A DNA stretch of 64,000 nucleotides from Psychrobacter phenylpyruvicus DSM 7000 = NBRC 102152. Its GTDB lineage: Bacteria > Pseudomonadota > Gammaproteobacteria > Pseudomonadales > Moraxellaceae. A program made the position numbers and the translations under genes. Shown here piece after piece: positions 9,681 to 19,635 of the stretch. The notes below the pieces were generated by a model that worked only from the letters and a program-made list of their open reading frames with translations, did no database searches and was not told the origin of the DNA. The stretch covers positions 115,379 through 179,378 of the forward strand of contig NZ_JMKP01000002.1 in NCBI RefSeq assembly GCF_000685805.1. Direction: 5' to 3'. Position 1 is the first letter of the stretch, and each line of letters starts with the position of its first letter.

Positions 9681-9775
9681 CTTTACAAAACGGTTTAATT
9701 TATAAAATGGCTTACTTCATAAAGTGACTTATTTTATAAAGAGGTTTGGTTTATAAAACAGCTCAGTTTATATCC
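9681..9775. repeat. Degenerate ~17-nt tandem repeats in the glnD leader
   Basis: Five to six imperfect copies of a unit resembling TTTATAAAACGGCTTAC follow one another between map and glnD. Each copy keeps a TATAAA or ATAAAG core spaced 16-18 bases apart. Copies differ by several bases, so this is an old or drifting array rather than a fresh duplication. Confidence 0.65.
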
Positions 9776-9876
9776 ACCATTTATAGCATTATTGTTGTAA
9801 AAAGCAGGCCACAATTAAGAGCTACTTAATTTATACAGTATAGAGCCATGTTAATAAGATTTGCATCATTTTTGCC

Positions 9877-9908
9877 AAAAAAAAGACTGCCTAAGCAGTC
9901 TTCTTTAT
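9877..9908 (-). terminator. Intrinsic terminator of map
   Basis: AAGACTGC and GCAGTCTT pair around a CTAA loop (stem 9883-9890 with 9895-9902). On the minus strand the stem is followed by a run of eight T, just downstream of the map stop codon at 9913. Confidence 0.85.
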
Positions 9909-9912
9909 TAAA

Positions 9913-10713
9913 TTAAGCGGTTAAAAAACTTAAGTCTTCTTCTGGACGGGTAGTGAATACTTCACAGCCATTGTCCGTCACCATTAAAGTATGCTCCCAC
10001 TGTGCGGTTAACTTGCGGTCTTTGGTAATCGCTGTCCACTGATCGGGTAGGATTTTGGTTTTCCAAGTGCCTTGGTTAATCATTGGCTCAATGGTAAAGG
10101 TCATGCCAGTTTTCAGCTCCATGCCAGTACCTTTACGGCCATAGTGCATCACTTGTGGCTCATGGTGGAATTGGTTACTGATACCATGACCACAGAATTC
10201 ACGCACAATACTAAAGCGCTCAGGCTCTACCACTTCTTGAATGGCCGCACCAATATCGCCTAGGTGAGCACCGTTCTTCACCACGCTCATACCGGCGTAC
10301 AACGCTTTTTGTGCCACGTCACAGATACGCTGTGCCATGATTGAACCTTCACCGATAATCCACATTTTTGAAGTATCGCCATAATAGCCATCTTTAATTA
10401 CCGTCACATCAATGTTGATGATGTCACCTTCTTTTAAGATTTTATTATCGCTAGGAATACCGTGACACACCACGTGATTTACCGAGGTACAAATTGATTT
10501 TGGGAAAGGAGGGTGGCCATAGTTTAAAGGAGCAGGAATGGCACCTTGCTCATTAACAATATAGTCATGAGCCAACTGGTTCAATGCTTCAGTAGTTACC
10601 CCTTCTTTGACATGATCATTAAGCATGACTAAGACATCGCTAGCAAGTTTACCAGCAATGCGCATTTTTTCGATGGCTTCTGGGCCAAGTATTAAATTGT
10701 CTGTTTTACTCAT
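9913..10713 (-). CDS. map: Type I methionine aminopeptidase
   Basis: Removes the initiator methionine from nascent proteins. The 266-residue length and the five metal ligands fit type I MetAP: the aspartates in NIDVTV and YGDTSKM, the histidine in EFCGHGI, and the glutamates in FTIEPM and AQWEHT. The substrate-side histidine lies in VCHGIP. The gene is divergent from rpsB across a 650-base gap, the common proteobacterial arrangement map < > rpsB. A terminator follows its stop codon, separating it from glnD. Confidence 0.96.
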   Translation of the reverse strand: MSKTDNLILGPEAIEKMRIAGKLASDVLVMLNDHVKEGVTTEALNQLAHDYIVNEQGAIPAPLNYGHPPFPKSICTSVNHVVCHGIPSDNKILKEGDIINIDVTVIKDGYYGDTSKMWIIGEGSIMAQRICDVAQKALYAGMSVVKNGAHLGDIGAAIQEVVEPERFSIVREFCGHGISNQFHHEPQVMHYGRKGTGMELKTGMTFTIEPMINQGTWKTKILPDQWTAITKDRKLTAQWEHTLMVTDNGCEVFTTRPEEDLSFLTA

Positions 10714-11363
10714 AATATTTTTGTTTTCAAATTGGTTTGGAGAAATAAAAGACGGCTGATATATCAGCGAGGCATAGCATTAGCCACACGCAGGGAGGAT
10801 CAGAGGTCTGATAACGATAGCTGCCTACTTTGTACTTGCTGTGGTTTATCTTTTTTTATTGCAAAACTTATTAACTGCAAAATTGATAACAGCAAAGCTT
10901 TTATATATAAATAGCTCAGCGCCTCGGGCAAATGCTATCTTTGTAACAGGCCTATTATATCATAGCCTTCATGATCGTTTATTTATAGAAGTGTTATGCC
11001 ACTGATTTCTAGACCAACTTTATAGACTGCCTGCAGCCACACAGAGCTGGTGTAAATTGCCATCAAATAGGGCTAGGACAAGGCTTCTATCTTTGCTTTA
11101 TTTGTGGTAAAATATTGACCTTATTTTCTTTCTGTCTTATGGGCAACCAAAAGCTTCGTCTATAAGATGTATTTAAAGTAAATATAGATTCATTTATTTA
11201 ACCAATGACACACACATTGCGTTTAAGAATTGCTGGGTGTTTGTCGGCTTGATTAATTTGTTTGGTTTTACGGCTTATGGCTGATTAATAAAACAAATGC
11301 GTGTCGATAAATCGGTAGTTTTTGCAGTGTGGAGGCATAACCCAATTTTACTAAGGAATTCAC
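10714..11363. other. Divergent map/rpsB intergenic region
   Basis: A 650-base non-coding stretch with promoters for map and rpsB and the long rpsB leader. A TTGACC at 11115-11120 lies 17 bases from TATGGG at 11138-11143. An 8-bp inverted repeat, ATTTGTTT at 11256-11263 with AAACAAAT at 11291-11298, lies within the leader, which is where S2 autoregulation acts in other proteobacteria. I see no tRNA and no convincing small gene. Confidence 0.6.
11115..11143 (+). promoter_or_regulatory. Candidate sigma-70 promoter of rpsB-tsf
   Basis: TTGACC, a 17-base spacer and TATGGG. The -35 is strong and the -10 is weak. It would give a leader of roughly 210 nt before rpsB, similar to the long rpsB leaders known elsewhere. 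Called by eye only. Confidence 0.4.
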
Positions 11364-12152
11364 ATGTCAAACAGTCCAACTAATATGCCAATGCGCGACC
11401 TTTTACAAGCGGGCGCTCACTTCGGTCACCAAACTCGTTTTTGGAACCCAAAAATGAACCAGTATATCTTTGGTGCTCGTAACAAAATTCATATCATCAA
11501 CCTTGAGCACACTGTTAAAGCGTTCAACGAAGCATTGACTTACGTTAACGGTTTAGCGGCTAAGAACAACAAAATATTATTTGTTGGTACTAAGCGTGCA
11601 GCAAGTGGTGTAATCCGTGAGCAAGCTTTACGTGCTGGCATGCCATACGTTGACCATCGCTGGTTAGGTGGTATGTTGACTAACTGGAAAACTTTACGCC
11701 AGTCAATCAACCGCTTAAAAGAGCTAGAAAAACAAGCTGAAGACGGTACTTTCGCTAAGCTAACTAAGCGTGAAGCGTTAGAGCGTACTCGTGCAATGGA
11801 AAAACTAGAGCGCTCTTTAGGTGGTATTAAAGACATGGGTGGTCTACCTGACGCTATCTTCGTTGTAGACGTTGACCACGAAGCTATCGCTATTAAAGAA
11901 GCTAAAAACCTAGGTATCCCAGTTATCGGTATCGTTGATACTAACTCAAACCCAGACAACGTTGACTACGTTATCCCAGCTAACGACGATGCTATCCGTG
12001 CCGTAACTTTATACGTTACTCGTATGGCTGATGCTATCATCGCTGGTAAAGAATACGCTAAAACACAAGCTGGTGGTGCTGCTGAAACTCCTGCTGCTGA
12101 AGAAGTTCAAACTGAAGAAGCTGCAGCTCCTGAAGCTGACTCAGCTGAGTAA
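11364..12152 (+). CDS. rpsB: 30S ribosomal protein S2
   Basis: Full-length uS2 (262 residues) with the conserved [15 protein letters not shown] opening, the [13 protein letters not shown] segment and the [10 protein letters not shown] core. The C-terminus carries an Ala/Glu/Thr-rich acidic tail of about 30 residues. S2 joins the 30S subunit late, next to S1. Start ATG has a clear AAGGA. It is followed by tsf in the conserved rpsB-tsf order, with a 246-base gap. Codon use is strongly biased, as expected for a highly expressed gene. Confidence 0.98.
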   Translation: MSNSPTNMPMRDLLQAGAHFGHQTRFWNPKMNQYIFGARNKIHIINLEHTVKAFNEALTYVNGLAAKNNKILFVGTKRAASGVIREQALRAGMPYVDHRWLGGMLTNWKTLRQSINRLKELEKQAEDGTFAKLTKREALERTRAMEKLERSLGGIKDMGGLPDAIFVVDVDHEAIAIKEAKNLGIPVIGIVDTNSNPDNVDYVIPANDDAIRAVTLYVTRMADAIIAGKEYAKTQAGGAAETPAAEEVQTEEAAAPEADSAE

Positions 12153-12398
12153 TAGAAGTAACAAGCAGAAGAATTGAGTTAAGTAACATTTTTTAGACGG
12201 TGCTGTAACTCAGCTTAAGATAGCTGAATGATAACAACGGTATTGCTCTAATCCGTTACTTAATCTCATAAGTACTCTATGACTTATTGCGGCATGATGT
12301 GGAAACCCTCGTCATGCCCTTGTCATTTTAGAAACTTACACTGCGCAATTAATCAAATAATTTTCTACACCATAACTACTCAAAATAGAGGAAAAGAT

Positions 12399-13277
12399 AT
12401 GTCTAATATTTCTGCTAAATTAGTAAAAGAACTTCGCGACCGCACCGGTCTTGGCATGATGGAATGTAAAAAAGCACTAGAAGAAACTGGTGGTGACGTT
12501 GAACAGGCGATCGACAACCTACGTAAATCAGGTCAAGCTAAAGCTGCTAAAAAAGCAGGTAACATCGCAGCTGATGGCGCTATCGTTATCGCTGAAGAAG
12601 GCAATAAAGCTATCTTACTTGAAGTAAACTGCCAAACTGACTTCGTAGCAAAAGATGATAACTTCACAGCATTTGCTAACAAAGTAGCTGAATTAGCTTT
12701 AGCCAACAACACTACTGACGTGGCTACTATCTCTGAGCTTGACTATGAAGATGGTCAAACAGTTGAAGAAGCACGTGTAGCTTTAGTACAAAAAATCGGC
12801 GAAAACATCCAAGTACGTCGTGCACAAATCGTTGAAGGCGAAAACCTAGCTTCTTATCGCCATGGCCTACGTATCGGTGTTGTGGTATCAACTGAAGGTG
12901 CTAGCGAAGAAACTGGTAAGAGCTTAGCAATGCACATTGCTGCATTCAACCCAGTAGCTGCTAACGATACTGATGTACCAGCTGATATTCTAGCTCGTGA
13001 AAAAGACATCGCTGAAGCGAAAGCTCGTGAGTCTGGCAAGCCTGACAACATCGTTGAAAAAATGATCGAAGGTAGCTTACGTAAGTACCTAGACGAAGTA
13101 GTATTGGTTCGTCAAGCTTACGTAATGGACAACGACAAAAAAGTTGGCGATGTTCTAAAAGCTGAAGGCGTAACTGTTAAAAACTTCGTACGTTTCGAAG
13201 TTGGTGAAGGTATCGAAAAGAAACAAGAAGACTTCGCTGCTGAAGTTGCTGCTGCACAAGCCGCTGCTGCTAAGTAA
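12399..13277 (+). CDS. tsf: Translation elongation factor Ts
   Basis: Guanine-nucleotide exchange factor for EF-Tu, 292 residues. The N-terminal UBA-like domain contains the signature [18 protein letters not shown] and the core includes [12 protein letters not shown] choose the ATG at 12399, which has AGAGGAAA about 7 bases upstream. The reading frame stays open 40 codons further up, but that extension has no family resemblance and includes the likely leader. The gene is probably transcribed from the rpsB promoter with read-through of the gap. Its end faces ppc across a shared terminator. Confidence 0.97.
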   Translation: MSNISAKLVKELRDRTGLGMMECKKALEETGGDVEQAIDNLRKSGQAKAAKKAGNIAADGAIVIAEEGNKAILLEVNCQTDFVAKDDNFTAFANKVAELALANNTTDVATISELDYEDGQTVEEARVALVQKIGENIQVRRAQIVEGENLASYRHGLRIGVVVSTEGASEETGKSLAMHIAAFNPVAANDTDVPADILAREKDIAEAKARESGKPDNIVEKMIEGSLRKYLDEVVLVRQAYVMDNDKKVGDVLKAEGVTVKNFVRFEVGEGIEKKQEDFAAEVAAAQAAAAK

Positions 13278-13362
13278 GCTTAAAGTCAGTTTTATATAGT
13301 CTGTCTGAATTGGAGATTAAGAGCTTAGCCTCATATAGTCTGATATCACGACTGAACTAATG

Positions 13363-13403
13363 ATACGAAAAAGCCCATCACATTGTGATGGGCTTTTTCG
13401 TAT
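13363..13403. terminator. Bidirectional terminator between tsf and ppc
   Basis: A perfect 20-bp inverted repeat around a single central T, with GCCCATCACA at the heart of the stem and A5/T5 runs flanking it. It lies between converging genes and can end transcription from both sides. Confidence 0.95.
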
Positions 13404-13424
13404 CTCAAAGTTTATTTATAGCCT

Positions 13425-16205
13425 CTAGCCAGTATTACGTAAGCCAGCGGCTAAAGCATTAATACTACGAATTAAGGGATCTTCCACATCTAAGCTATTG
13501 TGAGCCTCTTGTTGCACTTTATCAGAATGACGTAGACGCTTTAACAGCTCAATCTGGATGTAGTTCATAGGGTCTAAGTAAGCATTACGCCATTCCAGAG
13601 AGTTTGCCAGCTCCTGTTGCCCAGATAGCAAGGATTGCTGCTCAAGCAAAGAGTTTAGCCCTGACTGAGTCAACTCATGCTCCTTAATGACAGCCTGCAT
13701 TACCGTTTCGCGTAAAGTCTCATCTTCGCACAACTGACTGTAAGCACGGGCAATATTCATCTCTGATTTGGTGAAAGCCATTTCAATATTACTGATAAAG
13801 GCTTTAAAGAATGGCCAGTTATCATTCATCTCTTTCATTAGCGCTTCATCTTGCTTAACGCTATCTAAAGCACTACCGACACCGTACCAAGCTGGTAAAG
13901 TAAAGCGAGCCAAAGACCAACCAAATACCCAAGGAATAGCGCGGATGGTTGATTTGCTAGGTAAGCCTTTTTTACGGTGAGCTGGGCGAGAGCCAATATT
14001 TAATAACGAAATCTCCTGAACAGGCGTTGCTTGAGAGTAAAACTCATAGAAGCCCTCAGTGTTATCGGTAAGCGCACGGTACTGCTGTTCCCCAGCTTCT
14101 GCTAAGCGCGCAAATAATGACTCATAGCTTGTCAGCTGCTCTGGTTGTTCAACGAAGCGAGACGAGCTGGCCTTTAAGGCACCGGTGATACCCATAGTCA
14201 ACTCAAATACTGCTGTATCTGGATTGGCGTATTTGGCATACAGAACTTCACCTTGCTCAGTGAATTTGATTTGACCATTTAGAGTGCCTGCCGGCTGAGC
14301 AGCAATGGCTTGGTGAGTTGAGCCGCCACCACGGCTAACAGATCCGCCGCGGCCATGGAAAAGACGGGTATGAATGCCGTACTTTTTGGCAATCTCAGTG
14401 ATGGTCTGCTGAGCACTGTATAGTTGCCAAGCTGAGGTAATAATACCGCCATCTTTTGACGAATCTGAATACCCAAGCATAATCTCTTGAATATTGTCTG
14501 AGCCTTGCAATAGTTGACGATACAGAGGATTGTCCAATACCGCAGGCATAATATGATCGATGTTCTTTAAGTCATCGATGGTCTCAAACAGAGGGGCTAC
14601 AGGCAAGGCTGCAAATAAATTGCCCTCATCATCAACACCGGATAGGCCAGCAAAGCGCATTAATAATAAAACTTCCAACAGTTGGCTGGCATTGTTGGTC
14701 ATCGAGATGATGTAGCTACCAAAGGTATCTTCACCAACCAGTTTTCTTAACTTGGCAATACAGTTCATTAAAGCCAGCTGTTCACGAGTTTGATCACTCA
14801 AGTTATCGCTATAAATTAGCGGCGTACCAGGCTGCTGCAGAAGGCGAGTTAACCACTGCTGACGCTCTTCTTCACTAAGGTTACGATAGTCGGGTAGGTT
14901 AGAGGCGCTGTCAAAGATATCTGCAATAACTTCACCATGATAAGCGGAATCTTGACGGATATCTAACGAGGCAAGGTGGAAGCCGCAAGTTTTAACCAAG
15001 CGAATCATATCAAGCAGCAACCCCTTTGAGTGTGCTTCATCATGGACGCTGACACTTTGTCTAATTAGACGTAAGTCATCTAGTAGCGCCTCAGGACTAG
15101 AGTAGGCATAAGCTGCGGCCTCTAAATCTTCCCCTCGGCTTTGAATGTATTGATTGGTTGCTGAAATTTTCTCAAGGATTAGAGACAGCAGCCTACGGTA
15201 AGGTTCATGGTTGTAGTCCTCTGGGTTGTAGTAAAACACCTTCTGGTCTAGATCACGGTACTCCTCAATACGCTGATAGATTTCAGGAGAAATATCAACG
15301 ATGGTGTCACTGTGAATCAGTTCACGGCGTAACTTTTTTAGGACAACGCGGTAATGACGTAGCACAGTATTGGCATGCATTAACACCGCCATTTCTGTGG
15401 TTTCGTGAGTAACAAAAGGGTTGCCATCTCTATCACCGCCAATCCAAGAGCCAAAGCGTAAGAAGGCGGGTAACGGATAATCAGAGAGTTCAGGATAGAT
15501 ATCTACAATGGCATTTTTTATATTGCGATAGACCTGTGGAATGGCGGTAAATAAACTGGCATTAAAGTAATGTAGGCCGTTATTAATCTCATCAAAAACC
15601 AAGGGTTTGCGAGTGCGGACCTCATCCGATGACCACAGCAAATCAATGGCTTCAGCCGTTTTTTGTTTGGCCTCTTCATAAGCTGTGCTGCCTTCAGGTA
15701 ACTCATTTAGGGTATTGCTATGAGCATAAAGGGTCTGCAAGATGTTCATCGTAGTACGGCGACGGGCTTCAGTCGGGTGCGCAGTAAATACCGGTATAAA
15801 CTTTAGTTGATCAATCAACTCTTTGATTTGATCCGCTTCAATATTACGTTCTTTACACTCTAACAAAGTGTGGCGAAACGAGCCTTCCCAATAATGGTAA
15901 GAGTTCTCTTTTAGGGTACGCCGCTCTTGTTGTAAGAAGTTTTCTTCTGTGAGATTGGCTAAAAAGAAATAAATTGAAAAGCCACGAATAACATTTTGTA
16001 GCGTCTTATTGTCTAAAGAAGCAATCAGATCTATTAGTTTTTGCTTATTTTTTGGGTCAGGGGAGCGGCGCTCTTGAATGAAGCCTTTGCGTAATACTTC
16101 AATCGTTTCAACCGTCTCTTGTCCTGCTTGGCGAGCAATAGCTTCCCCTAAAAATGAGCCTAGTAACCTGACGCGCGAACGTAAAACATTATTTTTCGAT
16201 GGCAT
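13425..16205 (-). CDS. ppc: Phosphoenolpyruvate carboxylase
   Basis: Carboxylates PEP to oxaloacetate to refill the TCA cycle. 926 residues, slightly longer than the E. coli enzyme. Both catalytic signatures are present: VFTAHPTEARRRT (about 138-150) with the essential histidine, and LGYSDSSKDGGI near residue 575. The glycine-rich loop FHGRGGSVSRGGG follows, and the protein ends in RNTG, the conserved C-terminal tetrapeptide region. The start ATG has AAGGAC upstream. Single-gene unit, convergent with tsf. Allosteric regulation by acetyl-CoA and aspartate is known for the family and not readable here. Confidence 0.97.
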   Translation of the reverse strand: MPSKNNVLRSRVRLLGSFLGEAIARQAGQETVETIEVLRKGFIQERRSPDPKNKQKLIDLIASLDNKTLQNVIRGFSIYFFLANLTEENFLQQERRTLKENSYHYWEGSFRHTLLECKERNIEADQIKELIDQLKFIPVFTAHPTEARRRTTMNILQTLYAHSNTLNELPEGSTAYEEAKQKTAEAIDLLWSSDEVRTRKPLVFDEINNGLHYFNASLFTAIPQVYRNIKNAIVDIYPELSDYPLPAFLRFGSWIGGDRDGNPFVTHETTEMAVLMHANTVLRHYRVVLKKLRRELIHSDTIVDISPEIYQRIEEYRDLDQKVFYYNPEDYNHEPYRRLLSLILEKISATNQYIQSRGEDLEAAAYAYSSPEALLDDLRLIRQSVSVHDEAHSKGLLLDMIRLVKTCGFHLASLDIRQDSAYHGEVIADIFDSASNLPDYRNLSEEERQQWLTRLLQQPGTPLIYSDNLSDQTREQLALMNCIAKLRKLVGEDTFGSYIISMTNNASQLLEVLLLMRFAGLSGVDDEGNLFAALPVAPLFETIDDLKNIDHIMPAVLDNPLYRQLLQGSDNIQEIMLGYSDSSKDGGIITSAWQLYSAQQTITEIAKKYGIHTRLFHGRGGSVSRGGGSTHQAIAAQPAGTLNGQIKFTEQGEVLYAKYANPDTAVFELTMGITGALKASSSRFVEQPEQLTSYESLFARLAEAGEQQYRALTDNTEGFYEFYSQATPVQEISLLNIGSRPAHRKKGLPSKSTIRAIPWVFGWSLARFTLPAWYGVGSALDSVKQDEALMKEMNDNWPFFKAFISNIEMAFTKSEMNIARAYSQLCEDETLRETVMQAVIKEHELTQSGLNSLLEQQSLLSGQQELANSLEWRNAYLDPMNYIQIELLKRLRHSDKVQQEAHNSLDVEDPLIRSINALAAGLRNTG

Positions 16206-16431
16206 TTATTTGTCCTTAAATTCACAGCTCACATGCAGTGCGCTGTGTTTTTCTGTAATGGTATGGCTTATTTAACTCACTCTATTCTGTATATTGCATA
16301 CATAAAGAGTGGGTTGTTCCCTTGTAAAAACTTTATAGAAATTTTCTAATTAAAACAATACCTGGTAATTAAAAACAATGTCGGAAAGTTAAGGACGTAT
16401 CATCTACTTAAGATTAAATAATAAATAACTA

Positions 16432-16734
16432 CTACAATTTGGCGTGACAAATCGCACTTAATTCTTCATTGATTTTGAATACCTTGGCTTTAATGTCGCT
16501 AAACCCAAAAGAGTGTAGTCTTTGGGTATGCTTATCTAGGTAGCGATGGGCATCATTTAGATTGTCGAAGACATAAATGCCTCCGGCCTCTTGATTCTCT
16601 TCATTTTCGGTCCAAATTTTTGAAATAAGACCAGGTTCGGTAGCAATGTCTTCAGCCAAGTCCTTCATGGCTATAAAAAAATCATCACCAAAGGGACCTG
16701 AGTATGGAAAGTCAACTTGTAGTAAGTATTTCAT
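16432..16734 (-). CDS. YdhR-like putative monooxygenase
   Basis: A 100-residue protein matching the YdhR family, small ferredoxin-like alpha-beta barrel proteins annotated as putative monooxygenases. It begins with KYLLQVDFPYSGPFG and has the family's KIWTENEE and GGIYVFDN segments. Start ATG has AGGA 7 bases upstream. It is divergent from the DMT transporter gene and otherwise alone. The reaction catalysed is not known for the family; the monooxygenase label rests on fold similarity. Confidence 0.82.
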   Translation of the reverse strand: MKYLLQVDFPYSGPFGDDFFIAMKDLAEDIATEPGLISKIWTENEENQEAGGIYVFDNLNDAHRYLDKHTQRLHSFGFSDIKAKVFKINEELSAICHAKL

Positions 16735-16842
16735 AGTGGTTCCTAAACAATATTCTTCAAACAGTGTCTTCTATATCTAAGGTAAGGTTATACTTATCAC
16801 TATTCAAGTTAATTTTTATAAGGGATAGTGTTAGGTCGATTT

Positions 16843-17853
16843 ATGATACAGCAAAAGGACAACTCGCAGCTGCCAGCGATCGGGCTGATTATTGGGTGCA
16901 TTATATTTGGGTTAGGCAGTCTCATTGTTGCCCATGTCGAGGTTGGAGGCTATGCCATGGCCTTTTGGCGACTGGCGATATCAGGCATAGTTTTTACTAT
17001 TTTGGCCGCAGTATTCCGCCAAAAGATGCCCAATGTTGATGGTAATGAGCATAACCCTAATCCTAATCCTAACAGTAACAATGCTAGCAGTCGCCTAAAT
17101 AATAACAAAGCACTTGTTTTTGCGTTGCTGTCTGGCGCCTTCTTGGGTTTGGACTTGGCATTATGGCATGAAAGCATTTATGCGGTAGGCCCAGGTATAT
17201 CGACTTTACTTAATAGCTTACAGATATTCTTTTTGGCGGCTTTAGGTTTCTTAATATTTAAAGAGCGTCAGACCATATTGCAGTTGATAAGCTTGGTGAT
17301 TGCCCTAATGGGAGTAGTATTTATTGCTAGTCCTGAGTTTGCTAATAACAATCATGCTGCCTATGGCTTTGTGACTGGGATAGTTTCAGCCAGTATGTTG
17401 GCGGCATCGATGACTTTCATTCGCTTGACCCACCAAGCTTCACCAACGCCAATTTTTTTATTGATGCAGCGCATTAGTATTGGGGGTAGCTTGGCCATGC
17501 TGATCCCAATGTTTTTGTTTGATCAAGGCCAAATACTGCCAAAGTCGCTGTCTGATTTGGGCTGGATTATCGTTTATGGCACGGTGATGCAGTGCTTGGC
17601 TTGGGGGTTGATTGCTTATTCAATTCCTAAACTATCGCTGGCATTAACCGGGTTATTGCTGTTAAGTGAGCCTGTTGCAGCCTTATTCATCGACTATTTT
17701 TGGTTAGACAAATCGATTAATATCTTACAGTGGACGGGTGCTGGATTAACCATGTTTGCTATTTATTTAGGCTCGTTAAAACCCAAGGCTTTGACTGAAA
17801 CTGCCAAGTTGCGACGTTATCGTTTTTTTTCCAGGTTCTATCGCCGCAAATAA
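16843..17853 (+). CDS. DMT-superfamily (EamA) transporter
   Basis: An inner-membrane protein of about 336 residues with ten predicted helices arranged as two EamA repeats. Such proteins export amino acids or other metabolites; the substrate here is unknown. I start at the ATG at 16843 (AGGT 7-10 bases upstream); a GTG at 16828 is the alternative. Between the second and third helices there is an Asn/Pro-rich loop encoded by CCTAAT hexamer repeats (NPNPNPNSNN), absent from typical family members. A bidirectional terminator follows directly after the stop codon. Confidence 0.85.
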   Translation: MIQQKDNSQLPAIGLIIGCIIFGLGSLIVAHVEVGGYAMAFWRLAISGIVFTILAAVFRQKMPNVDGNEHNPNPNPNSNNASSRLNNNKALVFALLSGAFLGLDLALWHESIYAVGPGISTLLNSLQIFFLAALGFLIFKERQTILQLISLVIALMGVVFIASPEFANNNHAAYGFVTGIVSASMLAASMTFIRLTHQASPTPIFLLMQRISIGGSLAMLIPMFLFDQGQILPKSLSDLGWIIVYGTVMQCLAWGLIAYSIPKLSLALTGLLLLSEPVAALFIDYFWLDKSINILQWTGAGLTMFAIYLGSLKPKALTETAKLRRYRFFSRFYRRK

Positions 17854-17884
17854 AAAAAGCCCACAGCGTAAACTGTGGGCTTTT
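17852..17884. terminator. Bidirectional terminator, DMT gene / NCS2 permease
   Basis: GCCCACAG and CTGTGGGC pair around CGTAAA, flanked by A7 and T4 runs, between two convergent genes. Confidence 0.92.
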
Positions 17885-17932
17885 GCGTACTTAGACACTG
17901 AATAGATTTAACCAATAATTGGGGTAACCAAC

Positions 17933-19318
17933 CTAAGCCGCACGCTTATTGGCGATTTCGCGGTTGAATAAAGCGTTCAACACGATGGCGGCTAGAGTGG
18001 CGGTACCAATGCCGCCTAAGTCGAAGCCACCTAAATGCAGGCTAAAGTTACCGGCACCCATAATAACGGTTACAGCAGCAATAATAAGATTGCTGTTTTT
18101 GCTAAAGTCAATTTTATTATCAATCCAGATTTTTACACCGGCCACAGCAATTAAGCCAAATACCACAATGGAGGCCCCGCCCAGTAGAGCAGGGGGTATG
18201 CTTTGAATAATAGCGCCAAACTTCGGTGACAGGCCTAAGAAGATAGCCACAATACCAGCCATAACAAAAATGGTAGTACTGTAAACCTTGGTCACTGCCA
18301 TAACCCCAATATTTTCTGCATAGGTGGTTACCCCGGTACCGCCAAAGCCTGCCGAGAAGGTTGTGGCTAAGCCATCCGCTAAGAAGCCACGTCCAATATA
18401 AGGGGTGACATGAGACTTAGTCATACCCTCTACCGCCTTGAAGTGACCTAGGTTTTCAGCGATTAGAATAAAAGCAATGGGTGCAATAAGGATAATGGCA
18501 TCCAAGCTAAATTCAGGCTTATGGGTTGTAGGCAAGCCAAACCAAGCAGCTTGTTGAACGCCACTAAAGTCAATGGGGGTCCCAAACCCCATAACGTTGG
18601 TCACCAGATAGTAGATCACATAGGACAGAATTAAGCCTACCAGTAACAGTAGACGGCGCAACATACCGCGGGTAAATATAGCCACGCTACTGATTAATAC
18701 CACGGTTAAGGTGGCCATCCAAGCATCGAATTGGTTGGCGGATACCCCTTGTATCGTCACAGGCGCAAGGTTTAGACCAATGATCATCACAATCGCACCG
18801 GTAACCACTGGGGGCATCAATTTTTCAATCCAGTTGGTACCGACCTTCATCACCAGCAGACCCACTAGGGCATAGAGGATACCACACACCATAATGGCGC
18901 CTAGCGCCACATTTAGATTGGTATTAGGACCACTACCGGCGTAAGCTGTGGCAGCGATAACCGGACCAATAAAAGCAAAACTAGAGCCTAGATAACTGGG
19001 CATACGTCCGCCAGTCATCAAGAAGAAAAGGATAGTACAGATACCTGACATCAAGATGGCAAGGTTAACATCAAAACCCATTAATAAGGGGGCGAGCACC
19101 GTTGCACCAAACATAGCAAACGTATGCTGCACTCCTAACATGACACTTTTGCCGGCAGGTAAGTACTCATTAATAGCGACAGAATGCTGATCTAAATCCC
19201 CTTGAAAAGGCTTCCAGGTCGGGAACCATTTGCCATTACTAAAGTCGGGATCATACTCATATAAGGGGGTAGGTTCTACATTGTGAGGTGTGGGGGTATC
19301 CACAGGGCGAGGGTCCAT
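17933..19318 (-). CDS. Uracil/xanthine permease (NCS2 family)
   Basis: A 461-residue proton symporter for nucleobases with about 12-14 membrane segments. The GVQHTFAMFGATVLAPL opening of helix 1, the conserved glutamate in IAENLGHFKAVEGM and the second glutamate in TTYAENIGV correspond to the substrate- and proton-binding residues of UraA. It resembles UraA/RutG more than the purine-specific branch. A soluble N-terminal extension of about 45 residues precedes helix 1. Start ATG has AAGGAC upstream. It stands alone, so the exact nucleobase cannot be fixed from context. Confidence 0.9.
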   Translation of the reverse strand: MDPRPVDTPTPHNVEPTPLYEYDPDFSNGKWFPTWKPFQGDLDQHSVAINEYLPAGKSVMLGVQHTFAMFGATVLAPLLMGFDVNLAILMSGICTILFFLMTGGRMPSYLGSSFAFIGPVIAATAYAGSGPNTNLNVALGAIMVCGILYALVGLLVMKVGTNWIEKLMPPVVTGAIVMIIGLNLAPVTIQGVSANQFDAWMATLTVVLISSVAIFTRGMLRRLLLLVGLILSYVIYYLVTNVMGFGTPIDFSGVQQAAWFGLPTTHKPEFSLDAIILIAPIAFILIAENLGHFKAVEGMTKSHVTPYIGRGFLADGLATTFSAGFGGTGVTTYAENIGVMAVTKVYSTTIFVMAGIVAIFLGLSPKFGAIIQSIPPALLGGASIVVFGLIAVAGVKIWIDNKIDFSKNSNLIIAAVTVIMGAGNFSLHLGGFDLGGIGTATLAAIVLNALFNREIANKRAA

Positions 19319-19635
19319 AGGTAGTCCTTAGTGTGGGGTTATATTGCTGTATTAATGACGTTAATATAGAAGTTGACAGTAGTATTGTAAGGAAATGTAT
19401 TATAGACGAATTTAAGAGGTTATAAGTAGGGTGTTACCCTGACAAATTAAAATAAACAATGAAATAATAGGACTATTAATAAAGTTGAATCTGCAGCAGT
19501 CTACATATGCTAAGTAGTATTAAAGCAATATAAGTTATACTAAATTAATAATAGTTGAGTCAGATTATAAACCTATTTAAATTTAGATTTTTTAATGCCT
19601 GTTATCGTTTTCATATTCGGTAGGGCAAATCTAAC
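19319..19635. other. Intergenic region, NCS2 permease / MpaB-like gene
   Basis: A 317-base AT-rich divergent region that must hold promoters for both neighbours. I see no repeat, RNA gene or clear operator in it. Confidence 0.4.

Noticed and set aside
10900..10960. tRNA-like wording (ATAGCTCAG...) upstream of rpsB
   Set aside because: No acceptor stem, anticodon arm or CCA-side pairing can be made; chance resemblance to a D-arm.
11540..11959. 139-codon minus-strand frame inside rpsB
   Set aside because: Produced by the strong codon bias of rpsB; Ser/Arg-rich with no motif.
12279..12398. 40-codon N-terminal extension of EF-Ts
   Set aside because: No similarity to the family; the ATG at 12399 has a strong ribosome site and the canonical N-terminus.
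17041..17100. Phase-variable switch in the DMT transporter
   Set aside because: The unit is a hexamer, so changes keep the reading frame and cannot switch the gene off.
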